Part shown: positions 18,177 through 26,202 of the stretch, one piece after another
How positions within the stretch are numbered: the stretch's first letter is position 1
Layout of the letters: each line of letters opens with the position of its first letter
IMG/VR virus record: IMGVR_UViG_3300032132_000248
Span: 1-64,000 of that record
Source of the DNA: a virus
DNA: 64,000 nucleotides
Reading direction: 5' to 3' (one strand)
Position numbers and translations under genes: made by a program
The notes under the pieces: generated by a model
Seen by the model: only the letters and a program-made list of their open reading frames with translations
Database searches by the model: none
What the model was told of the DNA's origin: nothing

Positions 18177-19877
18177 TTACTTTGTAACTTTAGATTTTTC
18201 CTTTATAGGTTTAATATCTGATTTTCCTGTTAATTTATAACCCAAAACTTCAGCATTTTTCTGTCTTGTTTTTTCAAATACTGCTAGGTCTTTTTTTCCC
18301 ATTAATTCTGAGCTACCAAATCCTTCTTCTATTTCAAGTGATTCTTTCTCATATTTATCTTTAATTTTACCTATTTCTGCATGAGATTTTCTTTTACCCG
18401 CGGCTTGTTGTATTTTACGCATTCCTTCTTTACCATATTTTTTTACACCAGCACGATATAAAATACCACTTTCATCTACGGATTCGGATTTCCATCCTTT
18501 TTGTTGTGCCATTTTATCTATTTTAAGCCACTCTCCCCCCAACTTACGTTCCATTTTTTTCCAATCTCTTGGGTTAGTTTTTGCCATCCGCTTAAAAAAT
18601 CTCCACATGCCTTCCCAATTAGGTTCTACATTAATAGTTCTAGCTTCATTTACGGATTCGTTCGCAAGTCGAAGAGCATCTTTTACTTTTTTGTCGTTAG
18701 ACAATCCCTTTTTAATTTTTTCAATCTTCTTAGTAGCCCCCGTCATATTACCACTCATTTCTATAGCTATCGATATTGCTTTCTTTTGATAAGAACTTAA
18801 TTTTCTCTCATTTACAGATTCCTTAATTTTCATCTTTAATTGAGTTTTTGGAGCACTTCTCATATATCTTATAACACTCTCTATGGCTGTTCTAAAATTG
18901 TGATTATCTTTATTTTTAATTGCTCTCTCAAAATTCTTTTGCATCGTTGGAAAAAATTTATTTCTTATAAAAATGCCGTGAGCTATTCGCCATTCTTTAT
19001 CGGTTAAAATTTTAGCTTCATTTACGGATTCTTCAGAACAACACTCTTTACCTTCTTTACAATTACCACAACAATCTTTACCACCTTCTAACTTAGCTTT
19101 ACGTTTTATTAATTCTTTTGCAATCATTCTAAAAATTAACGCAGCCCCACTAGATAATCTTTCATCCGCCATCTGTTTATATATTTTTACTAATTTTTTT
19201 GTAGGTGTTTTTGGAATCTGAGAACCTGCCATAATTTCATTTACAGATTCACTTTTAACTTTATTTCCTAACAATTTTTTCCAATCATCCGCCTGTAGCG
19301 ATATTGAATTTACTCTTATGTTACCATAATTTACATTATCCCAATCTCTGACTCCACTTGCACCAATAACTTTAGCGGCCTTTTTCCTGAAATCATTTGG
19401 GATTATATCTTTTCCAAATCTAGCCACTCTTACATCAATCCAGGGATTATGATTAGCTTGTTTTATAACTTTAACTCTTAATGGTACTTTAAAAAGTTTT
19501 TGTAAATAGGGTTTTAATTTTCTTGCATACTTCGGATATTGTGCCCATTCATCTCTTGAAATAGCTTCTTTCTTTAACCTACTCTTTTCGGCTCTACCAC
19601 GATTAGTTGATTCTTTTTCGAATCCCACTATTTTGCCTCCCTTGTGTGATGCATCTTTACCATCATTATTACCATAAGTACCCTTTTGTCTATTATATTT
19701 ATTTAATTCTGCTCTGTATTTTTTTGCTTTATCAGATGACTGAAATTTTTTATATTCATCCTTATAATCCCTTTTCTTTTCCTCGTCTACAGATTCTTCT
19801 TCCTTTTCCCACTTCTTAGCCATTTTAGGTTTATTAGCGTGCATCCATTTTCTCTGTTTTTCTGATTTGAAAGGCAT
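18177..19877 (-). CDS. Multi-module internal-type protein with six ESV(N/D)E repeats
   Basis: A 566-aa basic protein built from small modules separated by ESV(N/D)E at residues 28, 210, 283, 353, 407 and 466, with a weaker KESLEIEEG at 511-519. The N-terminus MPFKSEKQRKWMHANKP is a motif I associate with many small marine-phage proteins. Module 210-283 ends in a Cys cluster (CCGNCKEGKECC, 269-280), which could bind metal. The 467-511 module contains GVKKYGKEGM. Hydrophobic-x-E followed by a small residue fits gp21-like cleavage. I infer a polyprotein or processed internal protein; no enzyme is recognised. It lies between the endolysin and a series of small targeting-like proteins. Confidence 0.85.
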   Translation of the reverse strand: MPFKSEKQRKWMHANKPKMAKKWEKEEESVDEEKKRDYKDEYKKFQSSDKAKKYRAELNKYNRQKGTYGNNDGKDASHKGGKIVGFEKESTNRGRAEKSRLKKEAISRDEWAQYPKYARKLKPYLQKLFKVPLRVKVIKQANHNPWIDVRVARFGKDIIPNDFRKKAAKVIGASGVRDWDNVNYGNIRVNSISLQADDWKKLLGNKVKSESVNEIMAGSQIPKTPTKKLVKIYKQMADERLSSGAALIFRMIAKELIKRKAKLEGGKDCCGNCKEGKECCSEESVNEAKILTDKEWRIAHGIFIRNKFFPTMQKNFERAIKNKDNHNFRTAIESVIRYMRSAPKTQLKMKIKESVNERKLSSYQKKAISIAIEMSGNMTGATKKIEKIKKGLSNDKKVKDALRLANESVNEARTINVEPNWEGMWRFFKRMAKTNPRDWKKMERKLGGEWLKIDKMAQQKGWKSESVDESGILYRAGVKKYGKEGMRKIQQAAGKRKSHAEIGKIKDKYEKESLEIEEGFGSSELMGKKDLAVFEKTRQKNAEVLGYKLTGKSDIKPIKEKSKVTK

Positions 19878-19883
19878 TTGGAA

Positions 19884-20249
19884 CTACATTCCTCTAGATT
19901 TTCTAATTTTCATAGATTTAGCACGTTTCTTCAAAATTTTTGACATTTTACGTTTTCTTTTAATTGCCGCCTTTTTTGCTCCTCTTCTTTTTCTAAATTT
20001 TTCAGCTCCACCAACCCTAACACATTGTTTTTTTGTAGATACATACTTTTTACCTTTAGGACAAATAACTCTATATTTAGCTTTTTTACCACGAACTACC
20101 CGTTTTCTTTTCAATTCTGATAAAAATGCCCTCATCAAATAAGACATTTCCGTATCATCATTTAATATATCTTCTGTTATTTCCTCAAAAAACCCATCTT
20201 TATAGGCTTCCCTAATAACTTCTCGTAATTGTGCTTCAGTTATTTTCAT
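19884..20249 (-). CDS. Very basic small protein with targeting-like N-terminus
   Basis: A 121-aa protein. Residues 1-15 (MKITEAQLREVIREA) are the targeting-like helix; an acidic patch follows (20-35). Residues 48-121 are Arg/Lys-rich, with two Cys (CPKG at about 63 and QCVRVGG at about 75). The composition suggests nucleic-acid binding, like T4 internal proteins ejected with DNA. Function inferred from composition and context only. Confidence 0.7.
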   Translation of the reverse strand: MKITEAQLREVIREAYKDGFFEEITEDILNDDTEMSYLMRAFLSELKRKRVVRGKKAKYRVICPKGKKYVSTKKQCVRVGGAEKFRKRRGAKKAAIKRKRKMSKILKKRAKSMKIRKSRGM

Positions 20250-20256
20250 TTTATTT

Positions 20257-20676
20257 TTACCACACTCGGTTAATTATTGTTTGTAATTTTTTAAATTGCA
20301 TAGCTAACAACTTTAAATTCTGTTCTTCATCAAATTCTTTACTGTCCTTAACTTCATTACTTTTCCAACCCATTCCTTGACCTACATACCCTGAAAAAAA
20401 CCCAGAATATGAAGTTTTTCCTTTAATAAGATGTTTTTCTATTATACCGTATGATGGATTATCTTTATGTTTCACATCAAATTTTGCCACCTTTAATGTT
20501 TTGATGTGCCCACCTTTTTCAATTGAAAATTTGTGCATTTTACCATCAACTTTTACTTTCGTCCTTTTTATTAACGCTTTTTCTTCCTTTGTCCATTCGG
20601 CATTTTCTGTGGCTTCTTTAATAGATTGAATTTCTTCCCTAATGATTTCTCGTAATTGTGCTTTAGTTATTTTCAT
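20257..20676 (-). CDS. Small protein with targeting-like N-terminus
   Basis: 139 aa from ATG 20676, chosen because it begins MKITKAQLREIIREEIQ, matching the recurrent N-terminal helix, and lies 1 nt after the upstream stop. An in-frame ATG at 20727 would add 17 residues inside the upstream gene. SIKEATE at about 18-24 contains a gp21-like IKE|A site. The rest is a beta-rich unit with GGHIKTLKVAKFD and SGYVGQGMGW. Family not recognised. Confidence 0.7.
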   Translation of the reverse strand: MKITKAQLREIIREEIQSIKEATENAEWTKEEKALIKRTKVKVDGKMHKFSIEKGGHIKTLKVAKFDVKHKDNPSYGIIEKHLIKGKTSYSGFFSGYVGQGMGWKSNEVKDSKEFDEEQNLKLLAMQFKKLQTIINRVW

Positions 20677-20677
20677 T

Positions 20678-20914
20678 TTAATATCCCACTTTTTGATGTA
20701 AGCAAATTGGACAAGTTCTTGAATCATGATCTGGGTCTGTTAAATAAAGTCCTGCCTTCATAACATCCACATCTTCCTTCAGCTCAGTTACTTCATACCT
20801 AAGCAACGAAACTTCACTTTTCAATTCATCTACGGTTGATAATACCCAACCACCCATTCCTGTTAAAATCAAGGTAGCTCCTGATAAAATTATATGTGAT
20901 ATATCCATTTTCAT
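20678..20914 (-). CDS. Small membrane protein with coiled coil and C-terminal CPIC
   Basis: A 78-aa protein with one N-terminal membrane helix (about residues 7-27), a heptad-like acidic coil (28-55) and a C-terminal DSRTCPICLHQ with two Cys and a His. One TM plus a coil in a lysis-proximal position could fit a spanin- or holin-accessory role, but nothing decides this. Unknown. Confidence 0.6.
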   Translation of the reverse strand: MKMDISHIILSGATLILTGMGGWVLSTVDELKSEVSLLRYEVTELKEDVDVMKAGLYLTDPDHDSRTCPICLHQKVGY

Positions 20915-21510
20915 TATTTATTTTCTTCAATCCAACTAGCGTTTTGTTCACAAATACCTTTTAATGTCTCCAAAGCACTAATGTATTTCTTTACACTACT
21001 TTTATTTACATTCTCTAAAGCATCTGATACAGGTAATTTATTTAATTCACTTAACATTTCCATAATTTTTTGATTAACAACACCTACAGCCTTCATAGTC
21101 TGTTGTCTTTCACGAAGACTCAATGCTTTTTGTTTAAACTCTCCCTGATGGGTATCATACTCTTGTTTAAACTTTTCAACATCACTTTTAAACCCATATT
21201 CTTTAACTTTACTTTCATTAAATTTTTGTAATTCTTCTTTAATGATTTCTTTTATTTGTTCTTTAGAAACTGTTAAATTCATTTTCTTCCTTTTAGAAGA
21301 TCGTTTTTGACCTACCTTTTTCTTTAATAAAGCCAATAATTTAGCATTCTTTTCTTTATCTGTATCAAAGGTTATTTCCATCCCTACTTTATCATCCGGG
21401 AGTTGAGGTTTTATTATAGTAATCTTTACCTTCATAATTCCAGCGTCTTTAGTCATTGGTAATATTGTTTTTTTCATAAAATCTATATTACCTTTTATAG
21501 TTTGTTTCAT
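20914..21510 (-). CDS. Two-part protein with internal targeting-like segment
   Basis: 198 aa from ATG 21510, selected because AAGGGG lies 6 nt upstream; an in-frame ATG at 21534 would put that site inside the coding sequence. Residues 1-75 form a small alpha/beta unit (VKITIIKPQLPDDKVGMEI). Then comes M77, NLTVSKEQIKEIIKEELQK, the targeting-like helix, followed by a helical C-terminal unit. An AAGGA site precedes codon 77 (ATG 21282), so a shorter product of 122 aa is possible. Function unknown. Confidence 0.7.
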   Translation of the reverse strand: MKQTIKGNIDFMKKTILPMTKDAGIMKVKITIIKPQLPDDKVGMEITFDTDKEKNAKLLALLKKKVGQKRSSKRKKMNLTVSKEQIKEIIKEELQKFNESKVKEYGFKSDVEKFKQEYDTHQGEFKQKALSLRERQQTMKAVGVVNQKIMEMLSELNKLPVSDALENVNKSSVKKYISALETLKGICEQNASWIEENK

Positions 21511-21525
21511 TTCATTTCCCCTTAA
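21508..21525 (-). promoter_or_regulatory. Ribosome-binding site fixing the start at 21510
   Basis: AAGGGG lies 6 nt before ATG 21510; an ATG at 21534 would leave this site inside the gene, so 21510 is preferred. Confidence 0.6.
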
Positions 21526-21838
21526 ACGAATCAATAGCTCTAAAAACTGGCATCTGATTCTTCAATTTCTTAATTTTTGATTCAACCCTACTAAATTCTT
21601 TTTGAACATTTACTAAATCTTTATATAATTTATTTAAAAGTTTATATTCTTTATCCCCCTTCATTCCTTCTCTTTCCATCAAACTTAACATTTCAACTAA
21701 AGAATTAACAAGTAAATGCTGTCTATGTGAATTAGTTGGTACAGCATTAAACATATCATAATGCATATCCAACTGTCTCCGTTGCCAATCAAAATTTGGA
21801 TTTTTACTTTCAATTATTAATTTTTTTAGTTTAATCAT
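21512..21838 (-). CDS. Small helical protein with targeting-like N-terminus
   Basis: A 108-aa protein starting MIKLKKLIIESKNPNFDW. The N-terminal helix ends in IIE|S. The rest is helical (residues 35-100), with a His/Arg-rich central part and a Lys-rich coil. It belongs to the series of small proteins between 19884 and 23315. Function unknown. Confidence 0.68.
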   Translation of the reverse strand: MIKLKKLIIESKNPNFDWQRRQLDMHYDMFNAVPTNSHRQHLLVNSLVEMLSLMEREGMKGDKEYKLLNKLYKDLVNVQKEFSRVESKIKKLKNQMPVFRAIDSFKGK

Positions 21839-21839
21839 C

Positions 21840-22154
21840 TTACATTCTCATATATTTAGCAAAATCTTTAGCACCTTCAATATATCCCAACATTTCTTTT
21901 TTATCTACACCTTTAAAATGTCCACTCTTAATTACAAGTCTTAATATTGCAGCAGCATTTTTATTTTTATGTTTCATTACTAATCCCTGCAATATATCTG
22001 CTTGATCTTTAGATAATATACCCATTCCACCTTCTTTAATTAAATCTTTTAACTTAATCATTTTACTCTCTTTTTTAACTTTCTTTTTCTTTTTATCATC
22101 AAGTTCCTTACCACTTCGTGAGTGAGAATGTTGAGATTCATCAACTGGTTTCAA
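21840..22154 (-). CDS. 3' part of an interrupted gene; internal MIKLKDLIKEGG segment
   Basis: The open frame is 104 codons from a TTG at 22154. A better start is ATG 22061 (GAGAG about 8 nt upstream), giving a 73-aa product that begins MIKLKDLIKEGGMG, the targeting-like helix. The frame continues upstream to ATG 22337 through one in-frame TGA (22302-22304), so this may be the 3' portion of a 165-codon gene. The C-terminal unit (LSKDQADILQGLVMKHKNK onward) is helical and not recognised. Confidence 0.6.
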   Translation of the reverse strand: MKPVDESQHSHSRSGKELDDKKKKKVKKESKMIKLKDLIKEGGMGILSKDQADILQGLVMKHKNKNAAAILRLVIKSGHFKGVDKKEMLGYIEGAKDFAKYMRM

Positions 22155-22337
22155 ATGTTTAACACTTACATTTTCATAAACCCTACTACCAAATTTAATA
22201 TTTACAAATTCTACTTTACCATTTTCCGTTAGTGAATGCCAAGTTACTTCACCAACACCTTTATTTTCATACTTGGGTGACCCCCAAGTTGCGTGGTGAA
22301 ATCATGTATGTTGTATTGATTTATTATATTTATCCAT
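22155..22337 (-). pseudogene. 5' part of the same gene, interrupted by an in-frame TGA
   Basis: ATG 22337 follows the upstream TAA by one base, typical spacing for this genome, and reads MDKYNKSIQHT before TGA (22302-22304). The same frame continues FHHATWGSPKYENKG, GEVTWHSLTENGK and VNIKFGSRVYENV, a coherent SH3-like beta unit, then joins the following frame without a break. Loss by nonsense mutation, a sequencing error (TGG to TGA) or programmed readthrough are all possible. Confidence 0.5.
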
Positions 22338-22338
22338 T

Positions 22339-22611
22339 TTATTTACCACTATGTTTAATTTCTGTTTCTAAAAATACCTTCAATGCATTACGATTATATA
22401 ATGCTGAGTGAGCTTTTTCTACTTCTCCCTTACGAATATACTTAGACACTTCAGTAACAAACCTCTGAATACTTTTTTGCATTTGTTTTCTAGTCATTAC
22501 ACCATATCCAGGTATCTGTACTTTTGCATCCAAAGGGGACTCCACACCTTTTTTTGGCACAGTTATCTGTGCTTCCTTCAAATTTTTAAGTAATGATTTT
22601 AAACTAATCAC
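22339..22611 (-). CDS. Small helical protein with targeting-like N-terminus
   Basis: 90 aa from GTG 22611, which overlaps the upstream TGA as GTGA; this start gives MISLKSLLKNLKEAQ, the recurrent N-terminal helix with LKE|A. A more distal ATG at 22626 lies inside the upstream gene. GYGVMTRKQMQKSIQRFV and a Lys-rich helix follow. Function unknown. Confidence 0.68.
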   Translation of the reverse strand: MISLKSLLKNLKEAQITVPKKGVESPLDAKVQIPGYGVMTRKQMQKSIQRFVTEVSKYIRKGEVEKAHSALYNRNALKVFLETEIKHSGK

Positions 22612-23315
22612 TTCAATTCTGTCCAATCTTTTGGATTACTATATCGTGATTTATAATACCATTTTTTATCTTTCACAGACCAAACATACCCGTATTCTTC
22701 ACCACTATTAAATTTTACTGCATCCCTATTTTTCCAAGTCTTTGAAAAATTACCTTTCTCGCCTCTATCACGTCCATAAAATACTGTTTGACCGTCTACT
22801 GGTTCAGAAAATGAATGATCTTTTGCGCCACTAATATCCTTATCAATTGAAGAAATACCTTGTTTTCCAAGCTTTAATAACTTTTTTATTTTTGATGGAT
22901 TTTTATAATGTTTTTTCAACATTTTACCAACGTGTTCAGGATATCCATCCCAATGCCCATATACTGATGCTATTTTACCACTCGGTGCTTCAATACCCAC
23001 CAACCAACGAGTTCCTTCAGTTAATACTGACTTAAGTTCTTCTTTAATTATTTCTTTTAATTGTGATTTAGTTATTTTCATAGGAACTTCCTCTTTATAT
23101 AATGATTTCCACTTACCATCTACTTTTTCTATTATATTAAAAACACTATTGCTATTATTCTCATAAGCAATAGCGATAACATTTTCCCCTAATTTCTTAT
23201 ATGTCTTAACAGTATAAGGATTCTTATACGGGTGGTCAAATTCTGACTCAGACTCCTTCTTATATGTACGAAATTTATCTGATTGCGCCTTTACACCAGA
23301 TTTCATATTAATCAC
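22608..23315 (-). CDS. Two-part protein; internal start with targeting-like segment
   Basis: 235 aa. Residues 1-78 form a short beta-rich unit (NVIAIAYENNSNSVFNIIEK). Codon 79 (ATG 23081) begins MKITKSQLKEIIKEELKSVL, the targeting-like helix with LTE|G. It is followed by TRWLVGIEAPSGK and SVYGHWDGYPEHVGKML, a module I associate with small marine-phage proteins. A strong AGAGGAAG ribosome site precedes codon 79, suggesting a separate 157-aa product. The long start at 23315 has TTGGAG upstream. Function unknown. Confidence 0.72.
   Translation of the reverse strand: MINMKSGVKAQSDKFRTYKKESESEFDHPYKNPYTVKTYKKLGENVIAIAYENNSNSVFNIIEKVDGKWKSLYKEEVPMKITKSQLKEIIKEELKSVLTEGTRWLVGIEAPSGKIASVYGHWDGYPEHVGKMLKKHYKNPSKIKKLLKLGKQGISSIDKDISGAKDHSFSEPVDGQTVFYGRDRGEKGNFSKTWKNRDAVKFNSGEEYGYVWSVKDKKWYYKSRYSNPKDWTELK
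23075..23098 (-). promoter_or_regulatory. Internal ribosome-binding site, AGAGGAAG before ATG 23081
   Basis: AGAGGAAG precedes the in-frame ATG at codon 79 of the 235-aa gene by 5 nt, and the following residues are the targeting-like helix. A separate shorter product is likely. Confidence 0.5.
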
Positions 23316-23360
23316 TCCAATTTTAATGATAAGTACTCTATGTATAAATATATATAATAT

Positions 23361-24320
23361 CTATTTTATACTGTTCATTTGTTTTTCAATCCACTTATAA
23401 GTTTTTTCAATACTAACTCGTAATGGTTGTGTTGGACTCCAACCAAGTTTTTCATTTATCAAGGTATTATCTGAATTTCTACCTCTAACACCAAGTTGTG
23501 GTACATCTATATTATTAATACTAACATCTTTTTCGGAAATATCTATAATCATTTGTGCAAAATCATTAATAGAAAGAACTTCATCTGAACCAAGATTTAA
23601 TGGTTCTATACACTCCGATTTCATCAATAGTCTAATTCCTTCAATACATTCGTCAATATAAAGAAATGAACGAGTTTGTTGTCCATCTCCATAAACTTCT
23701 ATTTTCCCATTGGATTCAATTACCTTCCTACATAGTGCCGCTGGTGCTTTTTCTCTACCACCATCATATGTTCCTTCTGGACCAAATATATTATGAAATC
23801 TTGCTATTCTTACATCAAAATCATAATTCTTTGCATATGCTAAATATAACCTCTCACTAAAAAGTTTCTCCCAACCATATTCAGAATCAGGATTGCCAGG
23901 GTATGCCATATCTTCTCTTAATGCGGGAACATCAACTTCTAATTGATGATCTTCAGGATACATACAAGCAGATGATGAATAGAATACTTTCTTCACTCCG
24001 TGTCTTTTCATAGAATCTACTATATTGAGATTTATCATCGCTGAATTGTGCATTATATCTGAATCATTCTCACCCGTAAAAATAAAATCAGCTCCACCCA
24101 TATCTGCTGCTAACTGATATATCTCATCAACTCCATCTACACACATATCTACAACAGATAATTTTCTTAAATCATCTTTAATAAATACATCTGCTTCTGA
24201 TTCACTAAACTCAGGATATTTTAAATCGACTCCACGAACAAAATAACCTTCTTTTTTTAATATTTTAACTAAATGTGAGCCTATAAATCCACCTGCCCCA
24301 CAAACTAATGCTTTTTTCAT
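23361..24320 (-). CDS. GDP-mannose 3,5-epimerase-like enzyme
   Basis: A 319-aa extended SDR. The Rossmann motif is GAGGFIG (8-14), and the matches to GDP-mannose 3,5-epimerase are specific: AADMGG (71-76), SSACMYPE (C119), EYGWEK (Y148, K152), GREKAPAALCRK (K191, C197), GDGQQTRSFLYIDECIEG and VRGRNSDN. All four residues used by the plant enzyme (Cys, Tyr and two Lys) are present. It would convert GDP-D-mannose to GDP-L-galactose or GDP-L-gulose. It is the first glycan gene after the internal-protein module and couples to the upstream glycosyltransferase-like gene by a 4-nt overlap. Confidence 0.88.
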   Translation of the reverse strand: MKKALVCGAGGFIGSHLVKILKKEGYFVRGVDLKYPEFSESEADVFIKDDLRKLSVVDMCVDGVDEIYQLAADMGGADFIFTGENDSDIMHNSAMINLNIVDSMKRHGVKKVFYSSSACMYPEDHQLEVDVPALREDMAYPGNPDSEYGWEKLFSERLYLAYAKNYDFDVRIARFHNIFGPEGTYDGGREKAPAALCRKVIESNGKIEVYGDGQQTRSFLYIDECIEGIRLLMKSECIEPLNLGSDEVLSINDFAQMIIDISEKDVSINNIDVPQLGVRGRNSDNTLINEKLGWSPTQPLRVSIEKTYKWIEKQMNSIK

Positions 24321-25543
24321 TTATTCATCTCTCTTTTCTTTTCTATATCCTTAAATAACTTTATTATTATTTTTTCTATATCTATATTATGTAATATTTT
24401 ACAGTTATGTCTTATTTTAGGTATTATTGAAACATATATTTTATGTAATTCTTCATCATCCATATCACAAAGTTTCTTAACTTCCTTATATATAAAATCA
24501 ATTCTTTCATAATTATCTTCTATATCATCATAACTTTCATCAAACATTTCAGGAAAAGTTTTGAATCCCAGACTTCTAATATATTTTAGTATACCACACC
24601 CACCAATAATTATAAAAGGATGAAATGATATAGCCTTGTAAATTTTTTCTGTTATCTTACAAGGATTATCTTTAAAAAATGGAAGCATCTCTGCTTCAGT
24701 TACCAGACTAAAATATGATTTTTTAAGATTTAAAATATAATCTTTATTAACTAACATTGAATTTGTAAAATAAATAGGATTTTTAAAATCATCCGAACTC
24801 ATATCAAATGTTATTGGTAGTTTACTTATAGTTCTACTAATAGACTTTTCATCAATACTTTTAGAAAATTCTTTTAAGTCTGATAACATTTTATCTTCTG
24901 AATCATTACACTTATTTACCATAGATATCATAGATTTCTTATCCAATTCTCCATCTAATATTTTACTAATTATCAATAATCTCTGGGGTGTAGAAGTAGC
25001 ATTTAAACATATAAATCTATGTGTCTTTTTATACTCAGACAAATCTTTAAAATAAAAATCATCCACATCATCTAAAACTTTTGGTACATACAATGCACAT
25101 TCAACAAGTTGTTGGTCAAACCCAACTTCTTTATTATACTTTTTTCCAAGATTCATTGTTATAAAAACTATATCTATATCTAAATTATATTTACTTATTT
25201 TTTGTATTATACTTGATACATCAAATTCATTGATAAGTTCACCTCCCCTATCAATAACTAATTTTATTTTACCTCGTGATAACTCTTTCAATATTTTTTC
25301 ATCAAATACAATATTCGTTTCTAAAATATCATTATAAGAAAGTAGGAATAAATACAAATTATCTTCGGATACATCAAATTCTTCAAGTTTTATTAACTCT
25401 TTTATATTTGGCGATTCATCATTATTTTGAATACCTATCATTTTTACATATTCTATTTCTTCGGTATTTGAAAATAGTTGATTATCGAGCATTAAATAAC
25501 CGAAAAAGTGGCCACTATCACCACATACAATAATCTTCTTCAT
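24317..25543 (-). CDS. DESYD-family putative glycosyltransferase, paralogue A
   Basis: A 408-aa member of a family with nine copies here. It shares block 1 (FICLNATSTPQRLLI, about residue 173) and block 2: SYFSLVTEAE, then ITEKIYKA, HPFIIIGG, LGFKTF and DESYD (335-339), ending 69 residues before the C-terminus. Acceptor and donor are unknown. The TEK block recalls GT10/GT-B C-terminal donor sites, which is an analogy only. It overlaps GME and the 2OG oxygenase gene by 4 nt on each side. Confidence 0.72.
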   Translation of the reverse strand: MKKIIVCGDSGHFFGYLMLDNQLFSNTEEIEYVKMIGIQNNDESPNIKELIKLEEFDVSEDNLYLFLLSYNDILETNIVFDEKILKELSRGKIKLVIDRGGELINEFDVSSIIQKISKYNLDIDIVFITMNLGKKYNKEVGFDQQLVECALYVPKVLDDVDDFYFKDLSEYKKTHRFICLNATSTPQRLLIISKILDGELDKKSMISMVNKCNDSEDKMLSDLKEFSKSIDEKSISRTISKLPITFDMSSDDFKNPIYFTNSMLVNKDYILNLKKSYFSLVTEAEMLPFFKDNPCKITEKIYKAISFHPFIIIGGCGILKYIRSLGFKTFPEMFDESYDDIEDNYERIDFIYKEVKKLCDMDDEELHKIYVSIIPKIRHNCKILHNIDIEKIIIKLFKDIEKKREMNK

Positions 25544-26202
25544 AATTCTTTATAATACCCTCCCAGTAAAAACTTCTTTAATTTATCGTTAGATGCTTCC
25601 TCAAAATTTGGATCATATTTAGAAAGTGGCATAATTCTAAAATCTAAACTAATTCTTGTCATATTTGTTACATTAGGTTTATTTCCGTGCATACAAACAT
25701 TCCCCTCATTAGTCCAAAAGTTTCCATAATCTCCTTCTAATGGTTTGAAATCTAATTTGAATGGTTCGGACTCAATCCACATAGTATTTGTTCCATAACA
25801 TTTAGTTAATGGTATCCAAATATTTATTTCACCTTTAGGATGTTTATGTAATTGATCTGAATCTGAATGCCAAGTATGTATAGCCTGATTATTATATGGC
25901 AAATGTATTCTAAAACTTGGTAAATATTGATAATGAAATTTCTCATTAAATATCGGAACAATTTCAGTATGTATAAAATCATCATAAGACTTGTACAATT
26001 CTGTCCAATTATCATTTAACCTTTTATAAAATATTTCGTGAAAATCAGTAGTGTTCTCATTATGAACATTTAATTTTTTATATTCATCTCTAACCCAATC
26101 AGATTTATCTTCATGTATTTTCTCTAAATCATCTACTTGAAATAATTCAGATACCAATTCTCTAAATCTATATTTGTCTGTATTATATTTATACTTTTTC
26201 AT
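25540..26202 (-). CDS. 2OG-Fe(II) dioxygenase-like enzyme (StrG-like)
   Basis: A 220-aa protein with the metal triad of 2-oxoglutarate/Fe(II) oxygenases: HSD (H112, D114) and distal H172 in CMHGNKPNVTN, followed by MTRISLDFR (R183 or R189 for 2OG). The arrangement and spacing resemble the streptomycin-biosynthesis StrG-type group. It probably hydroxylates or oxidises a sugar or small molecule in the glycan pathway. Translationally coupled to neighbours by 4-nt overlaps. The substrate is unknown. Confidence 0.7.
   Translation of the reverse strand: MKKYKYNTDKYRFRELVSELFQVDDLEKIHEDKSDWVRDEYKKLNVHNENTTDFHEIFYKRLNDNWTELYKSYDDFIHTEIVPIFNEKFHYQYLPSFRIHLPYNNQAIHTWHSDSDQLHKHPKGEINIWIPLTKCYGTNTMWIESEPFKLDFKPLEGDYGNFWTNEGNVCMHGNKPNVTNMTRISLDFRIMPLSKYDPNFEEASNDKLKKFLLGGYYKEL

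Noticed and set aside
18177-19877. Repeated GAATC(T/C)GTAAATGAA-type DNA words as a possible CRISPR or DNA repeat array
   Set aside because: Spacing is irregular (about 140-550 bp), units are in one reading frame and encode ESV(N/D)E, so this is a protein repeat.
22302-22304. TGA read as Trp genome-wide (code 4)
   Set aside because: TGA closes many genes at tight ATGA, GTGA and TTGA junctions here, so it works as a stop.
23316-23360. Terminator between the glycan cluster and the internal-protein module
   Set aside because: The 45-bp gap has no stable inverted repeat with a T-run, only the ATAAATATA element.
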